Shown: piece by piece, positions 58,057-64,000 of the stretch
Layout: each line of letters starts with the position of its first letter
Numbering within the stretch: position 1 is the first letter of the stretch
NCBI GenBank assembly: GCA_012267415.1
Contig: JAAXGN010000005.1
Span: 15,281 to 79,280, forward strand
Reading direction: 5' to 3'
DNA: 64,000 bases
DNA from: Candidatus Poribacteria bacterium
GTDB taxonomy: Bacteria; Poribacteria; WGA-4E; WGA-3G
Program-made: the position numbers and the translations under genes
Notes under the pieces: generated by a model
Database searches by the model: none
The model's input: the letters and a program-made list of their open reading frames with translations, nothing else
Told to the model about the DNA's origin: nothing

Positions 58057-60177
58057 ATGAATAACATTCAAGTTGATATCCGCCTTAGACCGATTAGATT
58101 TGGATTTATGGTTCGACCAGACGACGCAGAAAACATACTTGAGATTTTTCGTGTCAACACGTGTTTATGGGGAGGAATGTTCAATCCAATAATTCCTTTC
58201 TTTGAAAGTGTTCCCACTTGGTGGGAAAGGGGAGATTATAGTTTTGAGGATGAAAAACAAATTATTAACGGTTATCTTGATTTCTTTGAACCTGATTTTC
58301 TTGTTGAAGCAGAAGAGGGGATATCAAATGGATTCGGTTATGATCCAAAAAGGATACTACAGCTTACAGATGTTCTTCCCCAACCACATGAAACAGGTTT
58401 GGATAAATACGGATTAAGTGCCCATGAATTGTATATGGAATTATATAAAAAAGAATTTCGGTTTGAACTGCGTCACAAATACAATTTTATTGATGTAGAA
58501 GCTGCAGATCCAATTTTTCAAAATTTTGTTGCTGCTAATTTTGGCAGCTTCCCTATTCAAGAACAATTTAGATATTTTGAACGTAACTACAAAAACGTTT
58601 TTAATTCTGAGCGAATTATATTGGATGCTAATAAGTTATTAGAACTGTATAGCTCTGGATATGCGTTTGCATTAGGAATAGGCAATGAAAAACTAAGGAT
58701 AGACTATCATAGTCGTCGAGATTCTATGTTGTTTATATTAGATGTTGAGCAGTCAAAAGACCTTGTTGATTTCTGGAATTTACGCTGTTTTTCAAAAAAT
58801 GTTGTAGCAATTCCTGTACAATGGATTCAAGAATTATTTCCTTTCTGTAGAGAATTCATTCTGAACAATTATCGTTCTATGAACAGAAGTCTATCTGAAC
58901 ATGTGAAGCACCCTATCTTATTTTTTTCACGTTCAATCGCTGAAAATGATATACAAGAAATAGAACATAATTATTTTACTGCTGCTGTAAAACAAGTGAG
59001 CAGTTTCCAAACAAGTTTTCCACCGATTTGGCAAAAACCTTCAGAGAAGGTAATAAGTCCCAGACGTCCAACCCTGAATGCTGATAGTAAAAAGATTGAA
59101 ATACAAGTTAATGAGGATAATCCTCAAATTCAATTTGAGCCAATTTTCCCAGATTTTATTAGCGAATGTTGTATAGCATATAAAGGTATAATTGAATTAC
59201 TTAATAAAATGGCAAACAGACCTCTCACCAAGACTTGTCGGTTTGAGAAATTCAAAGAAAAGATTGATTGTGCGATTGATAACCAGATGTGGGCAAAACG
59301 AACTTTTGAGACATTGGTAGAACGAAAGGCTGCTGAACTTGGATTAGAGATAAAATGTAGTAAATGTGGCAGCCGAAGTTGGTATTCAATGACTCAACTT
59401 GATTACTCGTTAATTTGCAATCTCTGTCTTAAACAGTTTAATTTCCCTGTTACCAATCCTGAAGACAATAGACAATCCAGATGGGCATATCGCGTTATAG
59501 GACCGTTCGCTCTACCTGATTACGCTCGGGGAGGATATGCTGCTGCTTTGGCTATCCGTTTTTTTGCAGATATTTTAGGAGAACCAGGAAGATCGGTGAT
59601 AACTTGGTCAGCTGGTCAAGAGTTGGAGTTGCCTTCAGGTAAAAAAGTGGAAGCCGATTTGTTGATATGGTATCAGCGGACACAGATGTTTGGACAAGAT
59701 CATCCTACTGATATGATCTTTGGTGAGGCTAAAAGTTTTGCTAAATCAGCTTTTAAGAAAGATGATGTGGATAAAATGAAATTGCTGGTTGAAACTTTCC
59801 CTGGTTCTATTTTAGTATTTGCCACAATGAGAGAAGCAAAAGATATTACTCAAGGAGAAATTAATCGAATCAAAGAATTGGCAGAATGGGGGCGAGAATA
59901 TGATAAGGAAAGACAACAAACGCGTGCCCCAGTAATAGTCCTTACAGAGACAGAGTTATTTTCAGATTATTCTTTGAGGGCTTCTTGGAAAGAAAAGGGC
60001 GGTAGACACAAAATGTTAATTGAGCAAGAATGGGCAAGAACAGATAATTTGAGAGTTTTAGCCGACCTTACGCAGCAATTATACTTGGGAATGCCATCGT
60101 ATAGTTCGTTTCTAAATCAACAACATGCTCAACAAAAACAATTGGTAAAAACAACATCTACTCATACGGAATCTTGA
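58057..60177 (+). CDS. Unknown protein with zinc ribbon and PD-(D/E)xK-like nuclease motif
   Basis: A 706-residue protein with no signal peptide or membrane segment. It opens RLRPIRFGFMVRPDDAENIL then NTCLWGGMFNPIIPFF, a conserved-looking N-terminal block. Residues 434-457 form a four-Cys zinc ribbon (CSKCG ... LICNLC). Next come GGYAAALAIRFFADILGEPG and SGKKVEADLLIW, with D534, then IFGEAKSFAKSAF with E557-A-K559: the order D...E-x-K of the PD-(D/E)xK nuclease fold. The region after it, GSILVFATMREAKDITQGEI, would suit the rest of that fold. I do not recognise a named family. A DNA-targeting or defence-type role is an inference. It follows the WD40 lipoprotein by 47 bases; the link may be chance. 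Confidence 0.7.
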   Translation: MNNIQVDIRLRPIRFGFMVRPDDAENILEIFRVNTCLWGGMFNPIIPFFESVPTWWERGDYSFEDEKQIINGYLDFFEPDFLVEAEEGISNGFGYDPKRILQLTDVLPQPHETGLDKYGLSAHELYMELYKKEFRFELRHKYNFIDVEAADPIFQNFVAANFGSFPIQEQFRYFERNYKNVFNSERIILDANKLLELYSSGYAFALGIGNEKLRIDYHSRRDSMLFILDVEQSKDLVDFWNLRCFSKNVVAIPVQWIQELFPFCREFILNNYRSMNRSLSEHVKHPILFFSRSIAENDIQEIEHNYFTAAVKQVSSFQTSFPPIWQKPSEKVISPRRPTLNADSKKIEIQVNEDNPQIQFEPIFPDFISECCIAYKGIIELLNKMANRPLTKTCRFEKFKEKIDCAIDNQMWAKRTFETLVERKAAELGLEIKCSKCGSRSWYSMTQLDYSLICNLCLKQFNFPVTNPEDNRQSRWAYRVIGPFALPDYARGGYAAALAIRFFADILGEPGRSVITWSAGQELELPSGKKVEADLLIWYQRTQMFGQDHPTDMIFGEAKSFAKSAFKKDDVDKMKLLVETFPGSILVFATMREAKDITQGEINRIKELAEWGREYDKERQQTRAPVIVLTETELFSDYSLRASWKEKGGRHKMLIEQEWARTDNLRVLADLTQQLYLGMPSYSSFLNQQHAQQKQLVKTTSTHTES

Positions 60178-60367
60178 CTTTACAATCCAGTACTGAAAGG
60201 AACAATATCTATTACAGCGTAACAAATAAATTCTAATCAATATACATATGCATGCAAGAAGCACGAAACCTAAATAGTTTTCAGCATGACTCTCCCACCA
60301 AACTACCAAATGCCAAAAATCTTCCAACCAACTGAAATACTCTCTACCATAAAACAACACTTTTATT

Positions 60368-61023
60368 TTAGCAGGATTTACGCATTCTTGTATGATTATC
60401 AACGTCTTCCGTGTTCGCTAATTTGGCAGGTATAGAGAATATCCCACTCTTGCTGTGACCTTTTCTGTTCTGTGCTACTAATACTGGACCTACAGAGTCC
60501 AATGCCCACCCAAATCTGTCTCTTTTCCAAATGTAGGAAGCCGAAGATGCACTTAGAGATGCCTCATCATATCCACCGCATATTTCTGCATGATCCCTGG
60601 TAAACCAGCCCCAACCAACCCACTGGCAACTATCAATTCGAAATAAGAGACCATTATTCCTATCGGAAAATATAAGAGTTCCGTCATCCTGTGGAATTCT
60701 TGTCCACTCCGATACAAATTCTGATCCCTTTCTTACGGGTCGTGAGTGTCCTGCAAAACGTGCCATAAATTCTGGAGACGGGTCTTTTCCTTCAATTTGC
60801 AAGAAATATCCTTCAGCCCTTGTTGTGCTCCAGAGTCATTGTTTTCAAATTTGTAACGGAAAAATGCTTCAAATAAATCATACATTTCTTGCCGATTTCC
60901 TGATGTAGTAAAATGGATAACACCAAATAAGCAACCAATCAGCACGAAATCTGCGATAATTCCGTAAATTACACACTTTTTATAATTGAATGTCATTTGG
61001 AGTGACCTCGTTATATTTCTCAT
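60368..61023 (-). pseudogene. Frameshifted membrane protein of unknown function
   Basis: Two overlapping frames make one protein. Frame 1 (60733-61023) has a membrane helix (CVIYGIIADFVLIGCLFGVI) and EMYDLFEAFFRYKFENNDSG, then becomes nonsense after AQQ. Frame 2 continues as RAEGYFLQIEGKDPSPEFMA and runs to 60368 with GWGWFTRDHAEICGGYDEA. The shift is 1 base in the CCCTTG region at about 60817-60822. The joined product would be about 218 residues with a short N-terminal tail, one helix and an outer domain. No family is recognised. Mutation or sequence error cannot be separated here. Confidence 0.55.
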
Positions 61024-61127
61024 ACGAAACGAAACGGATGCAGATATGAATTAAGAGTGTCAACGCTAATAAATAAATGTTATTATAGCAAGGATAGGTA
61101 GGGATATCAACCAGTAATCAATAGGGG

Positions 61128-61407
61128 ATGTGTAAATATTTTGTCACCATAGGCGTCAATTTAAGGATATGAATCCAATCGATTAGTGTCCTCAGTCCCG
61201 TAGGGACGATATGTTTATAGATCATGGGTTGAACACCCGTTCTTTAGTCCCATAGGGACGATATGTGTAACATTAAGCAAAACATAAACATATCGTCCGT
61301 ATGGACTAAAGAAAGCTAGGATAACGTTTTTCTATAAACATATCGTCCCTACGGGACTACAGACACACCAATAACAGATTAATTTCCTTAAATTGACGCT
61401 TATTGTG
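61128..61407. repeat. Composite inverted-repeat element with four AGTCCCGTAGGGAC units
   Basis: The outer arms are TGTCACCATAGGCGTCAATT then TAAGGA (61142-61167) and the inverse TCCTTAAATTGACGCTTATT then GTG (61385-61407). Inside are two direct units (AGTCCCGTAGGGACGATATG at 61194 and AGTCCCATAGGGACGATATG at 61246) and two inverted ones (ending at about 61309 and 61358). Other units occur at 4652 and 55184. No ORF. The structure suggests nested insertion of one repeat family into another. Confidence 0.7.
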
Positions 61408-61504
61408 CTACAATACACAATTCAACAGAAAATCTATTTTTGGCTAAGGTATTGTAAATATTATACTTGATTTTTTTTGGAACAAATGTTACCATATTAT
61501 TGAA

Positions 61505-61735
61505 TTGAATGATCCTAATGACCGTCCTGGTTATTGGTGGATAGACTACAAACACCTCGATTTTGACCTCACTGATGAAGTATGGGGTATATACACCCTT
61601 GAAGCAGAGTCTGTCATCCTTGCCAGGTTTAACGTTGATGGAGAAGGTAACCGTGAGGATGATGAATGGCGCGCTGAAGCCATACTTGAAAATTTCGAAC
61701 ATCAAGAAGAGAATTTAGGGATAGACGATTGGTAA
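61505..61735 (+). CDS. Small acidic protein of unknown function (uncertain start)
   Basis: A 76-codon frame from a TTG at 61505, rich in Asp, Glu and Trp (RPGYWWIDYKHLDFDLTDEV, GNREDDEWRAEAILENFEHQ). The sequence is protein-like and the stop is followed by a stable palindrome at 61790. There is no ATG start and no ribosome-binding site; coding-like residues continue upstream in frame (KCYHIIELNDPND) to a stop at 61445-61447. It may be the 3' end of a truncated gene next to the repeat element at 61128-61407. Confidence 0.4.
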   Translation: MNDPNDRPGYWWIDYKHLDFDLTDEVWGIYTLEAESVILARFNVDGEGNREDDEWRAEAILENFEHQEENLGIDDW

Positions 61736-61789
61736 ACCTTTGATAACTGAATAGGATGTATCATATTATCAAATACCCTACTCCTTTCA

Positions 61790-61817
61790 GTAAGTGCGCG
61801 GAATTCCGCGCACTTAC
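61790..61817. repeat. Perfect 28-base palindrome
   Basis: GTAAGTGCGCGGAA pairs with TTCCGCGCACTTAC with no loop. It lies 55 bases after the small acidic ORF and 49 bases before the TolB-like gene. It could be a terminator-like hairpin or another REP relative, but its head is GTAA, not GTAG. Confidence 0.6.
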
Positions 61818-61865
61818 AAATACACCTATTAGAAATATCCTAACCGCAATAACTAAGGAGTAACC

Positions 61866-62912
61866 ATGACATATAGCCTCTTAAAAAATACATACACATT
61901 TATATTCTTAAAAGTATCAACTAGTCTGATCCTATGCTGCCTCGTTGTGTCGTCTATTCAAAATAACGCCGAGGCAAAAATTGTTTTTGCCTCGGCTGGT
62001 GGAATATATGTAATGAACGATGATGGCAGCGATAGACACAGGATAACCGATGGGAAGGACCGACGGCCATGTTGGTCTGCGGATGGCACACAAATTGCTT
62101 TTGAGAGAAGTCTTGAGAAAGATACACAAAGATACCAACTGTTTATTATGAACGCGGATGGTACTAATCAACAGCAGTTGACCTACAGCAACGAAGGCAC
62201 AAGGAATGGTCATCCTACTTGGTCTCCAGATGGGCGTTTCCTTGCATTTCACAGTAATCGCAGCGGAGACCTTGAGATTCACGTGATGGATCTCCAGACG
62301 CAAAAAGTCACTCAGTTAACAGGTATTGAAGATGAAACCGGTTCATACTCGCCGCATTGGTCTTCGGATGGAACAAAAATCGCCTATGAGAGATCCGTGA
62401 GTAAGGTTGGACTTTCACACAGAACTATCTGGGTCATGTCCGCAGATGGGAAAAATCAAAAACCTTACCTTACAGAACCACTTGAAACAGCACCATCACT
62501 TTTCAGATCATATCCTAATTGGGCACCAGATGGAAAACGGATGCTGTTTATTGAATCAAGAGGGTTCCCTGATAAACGAGAGAAACGTTTTATAATTCAA
62601 CGTGGCAGCGTAAGTAGAACAGAGATTGATATGGATAAAAAATTCGGGGGAAGATGGGTCGGTTCCGGCTCGTGTTGGATGGATAATGGACAAGCCATAC
62701 TTTTTTCTGCGGGACGATTAGATGTCCCAGACAAAGATAGATACCATGACATCTATCGGTATGGAATTGAAACTGGTCAGTTGACAAAACTAACAACGTA
62801 TCGGTATCATGACGTAGAACCTGATTGGATTGAGGGACCGCTACACGTATCACCACGCGGAAAGTTACCCACCCAGTGGGGAGATATAAAAGCAGTTTAC
62901 GGTCTTAAATAG
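61866..62912 (+). CDS. TolB-like six-bladed propeller protein, exported
   Basis: A 348-residue protein after AAGGAG. A signal peptide (SLILCCLVVSSIQNNAEA) is followed by TolB/PD40-type repeats: YVMNDDGSDRHRITDGKDRR, PCWSADGTQIAFERS, FIMNADGTNQQQLTY, PTWSPDGRFLAFHSNRSGD and PHWSSDGTKIAYERS. The C-terminus (TYRYHDVEPDWIEGP) matches the last blade. The rest of the Tol-Pal system is absent, and many such proteins are stand-alone periplasmic propellers, so the Tol name should not be applied. Different blade type from the WD40 proteins in this window. Confidence 0.82.
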   Translation: MTYSLLKNTYTFIFLKVSTSLILCCLVVSSIQNNAEAKIVFASAGGIYVMNDDGSDRHRITDGKDRRPCWSADGTQIAFERSLEKDTQRYQLFIMNADGTNQQQLTYSNEGTRNGHPTWSPDGRFLAFHSNRSGDLEIHVMDLQTQKVTQLTGIEDETGSYSPHWSSDGTKIAYERSVSKVGLSHRTIWVMSADGKNQKPYLTEPLETAPSLFRSYPNWAPDGKRMLFIESRGFPDKREKRFIIQRGSVSRTEIDMDKKFGGRWVGSGSCWMDNGQAILFSAGRLDVPDKDRYHDIYRYGIETGQLTKLTTYRYHDVEPDWIEGPLHVSPRGKLPTQWGDIKAVYGLK

Positions 62913-63425
62913 GTGAGGGACAGGTTATTCATATCTACTATAATCAAGAATTCTGTATACAAAATATAATATTGTAAACAAAATTCTAAGCTGCCAAACG
63001 TTGGCAGCTTTTTTTGTGTTACAATATCATCATAATTATACCAAAGTCGTCAACAATAGCAACAAGTCTTGATGTCCGAGTCTTATCTTGGTAATCTTGA
63101 AATCCTGGTTCTGACAAGTAACCAAAATTTTACACAAACGCAACAGACAAAATTACAGTATAAACCTGTATCAAATTCCAACTATTTTCGTATTATATTT
63201 AAAATTATGGATTGGAAAATTATTGGTTGTGTCCTACTACAAATTTATAGTATTGCGAGAATCCAGTCCCTGATTAAGTCCACGTGGATGCCTCATCAAA
63301 TTCGTTCATTTTAATCTAATTTTTGTATTGAATTAGTTTTACAATTTCTGCTAAAATGCAAACAATAAAATTGTAGAAAAGGGATAATGCTTTAATTCAT
63401 TAAGTGTCAATATAGGAGGGTAACT
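62913..63425. other. Spacer between the TolB-like gene and the ribonucleotide reductase
   Basis: It holds a strong terminator (62989-63016), a partial copy of a dispersed repeat at 63078-63137 (GGTAATCTTGAAATCCTGG and GTAACCAAAATTTTACACA, also at 4807-4872), and no convincing ORF. I see no clear cobalamin-riboswitch motif, although the next gene encodes a B12-dependent enzyme. Confidence 0.5.
62989..63016 (+). terminator. Rho-independent terminator of the TolB-like gene
   Basis: AGCTGCCAA pairs with TTGGCAGCT around a two- to four-base loop (ACG) and is followed by a T7 run. It lies 77 bases after the stop at 62912. This is the clearest terminator in the window. Confidence 0.85.
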
Positions 63426-63530
63426 ATGGCCGCTGATAATATCAAAGACTTTGATGAAGCAGCACAAAATAGGAGGGGTAATTATGGCTGCTGATAATAC
63501 CAAAGACCTTGATGAAGCAGCACAAAATTT
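63415..63530 (+). repeat. Tandem duplication of the nrdJ start region
   Basis: Two copies, 58 bases apart, of ATAGGAGGGTAACTATGGCC then GCTGATAATA and the next ~30 bases (63414-63468 and 63471-63526). Each has its own GGAGG site, ATG and first 14 codons (AADN-KD-DEAAQN). Only the second is in frame with the rest of the gene. Confidence 0.85.
63426..63494 (+). CDS. 22-codon leader ORF from the duplicated nrdJ start
   Basis: The first copy of the duplicated start (ATG at 63426 behind GGAGGG) reads MAADNIKDFDEAAQN, then RRGNYGC and a TGA at 63492-63494. It ends just past the true nrdJ ATG (63484), so its stop overlaps the start of nrdJ in a different frame. Ribosomes finishing it could re-initiate at nrdJ. 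Whether it is a regulatory leader or just a by-product of the duplication is unknown. Confidence 0.45.
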   Translation: MAADNIKDFDEAAQNRRGNYGC

Positions 63531-64000
63531 GAAAGAAGGTGACGGGACCGGACTTACCTTTGCTCGCTATTTTACGAAAAAAGCGGTTCATCCGTTTGAT
63601 GAACTGGAATGGGAAAATCGTGATTCTGCCATCTATAATGAGAAGGGTAACGTCATATTTAAACAGGACAAGGTTGAGGTTCCGTCTTTCTGGACTCAAC
63701 TTGCGACTGATATTGCTGCCTCAAAGTATTTTCGTAAAGCAGGTGTTCCTGATGTAGAATCAGAGAGCAGTGCACGTGAATTGGTTACTCGCGTTGCACG
63801 CACACTTCGTCGCGCTGGTGAAGAAATCGGCGGGTATTTTGCCACACAGGAAGACGCTGAAACGTTTGAAATGGAACTCACACATATTCTTGTCACACAA
63901 CGCGGTGCCTTTAATTCACCCGTATGGTTTAACTGCGGTTTATTTCACGAATATGAGATTAAAGGTGGCGGCGGGAACTATTATTGGGATCGTGAAGAAC
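63484..64000 (+). CDS. nrdJ: Vitamin B12-dependent (class II) ribonucleotide reductase, N-terminal part
   Basis: The frame is open from the ATG at 63484 (behind AGGAGGGG) to the window end, giving 172 residues of a much longer protein. It has the class II N-terminus: FARYFTKKAVHPFDELEW, VEVPSFWTQLATDIAASKYF, GYFATQEDAETFEMELTHIL, and QRGAFNSPVWFNCG, where the Cys is the first of the redox pair. The enzyme reduces ribonucleotides to deoxyribonucleotides with adenosylcobalamin as radical source and works with or without oxygen. The start region is duplicated just upstream. The catalytic Cys and the C-terminus lie outside the window. Confidence 0.9.
   Translation, partial: MAADNTKDLDEAAQNLKEGDGTGLTFARYFTKKAVHPFDELEWENRDSAIYNEKGNVIFKQDKVEVPSFWTQLATDIAASKYFRKAGVPDVESESSARELVTRVARTLRRAGEEIGGYFATQEDAETFEMELTHILVTQRGAFNSPVWFNCGLFHEYEIKGGGGNYYWDREE

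Noticed and set aside
61400..61705. Minus-strand 101-codon ORF
   Set aside because: The opposite strand reads as a more protein-like, acidic, Trp-containing sequence. The minus frame starts and ends in repeat-flanked AT-rich DNA and has no recognisable motif.
61866..62912. Naming the propeller tolB
   Set aside because: No tolA, tolQ, tolR or pal genes are nearby, and TolB-like propellers are common stand-alone proteins.
1..64000. tRNA, rRNA, prophage or plasmid features
   Set aside because: No cloverleaf-like or rRNA sequences, integrases, structural phage genes or replication genes were noticed, though a computed search would be needed to exclude a tRNA.

Overview
The window looks like a chromosomal piece from an uncultured bacterium of the Poribacteria type. 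The inference rests on family content, not on a marker gene: many secreted WD40 proteins ending in a sorting-type tail (LLPNYPNPFNPETWIPYQL), dockerin and cohesin-like modules, a phytanoyl-CoA dioxygenase, a creatininase-family hydrolase, a Gfo/Idh/MocA oxidoreductase, a sulfotransferase, and intergenic DNA packed with palindromes. There is no sign of phage or plasmid.

Layout. 1-3,300 (+): end of a Bat-type operon (TPR protein, BatD-like protein) and a CopD-like membrane protein, separated by REP-like hairpins. 3,495-9,150 (-): sarcosine-oxidase-family flavoenzyme, PhyH dioxygenase, creatininase family, secreted LamG protein, a small zinc-ribbon protein with a TTG start, and a J-domain protein. 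9,187-10,590: a solo TnpB element with terminal hairpins. 10,814-26,680 (+): six secreted WD40 propeller proteins, four of them forming a tandem A-B-A'-B' duplication of a two-gene unit, plus a frameshifted PIN toxin fused in frame to an antitoxin-like tail. 26,695-29,191 (-): HAD / Gfo-Idh-MocA / sulfotransferase operon. 29,397-30,551 (+): orphan substrate-binding lipoprotein. 30,603-38,052 (-): three related and partly decayed copies of a gene type with the plan ECF sigma factor - membrane segment - WD40 propeller - 'GPFDN' beta-sandwich tail. 38,196-55,126 (-): thioester-type alpha-2-macroglobulin, PyrD (type 1B), and a 3,395-residue exported TPR protein with a LamG module and two GPFDN tails. 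56,085-60,177 (+): WD40 lipoprotein followed by a 706-residue unknown protein with a zinc ribbon and a PD-(D/E)xK-like motif. 60,368-62,912: a frameshifted membrane protein, a small acidic ORF and a TolB-like propeller. 63,426-64,000 (+): start of a B12-dependent ribonucleotide reductase whose ribosome-binding site and first codons are duplicated in tandem.

How the parts may fit. Nine WD40 proteins share one N-terminal cap (W-x-L-P-x-x-A-x-x-R-x-G-K-G, then SIGIWLYD-type strands). In most it follows a signal peptide; in the 30.6-36.7 kb copies it follows a sigma factor and a membrane segment. This suggests one propeller family used both as a surface or extracellular module and as the presumed periplasmic part of a membrane-tethered sigma factor. 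The GPFDN tail links those sigma genes to the giant TPR protein.

Two genome-scale traits stand out. At least fifteen intergenic palindromes start with the tetranucleotide GTAG and have different stem sequences, as expected of REP elements. Several genes carry single-base frameshifts, often at homopolymers, while ORFs of 10 kb and 5.6 kb are intact, so they may be real decay or local sequence errors.
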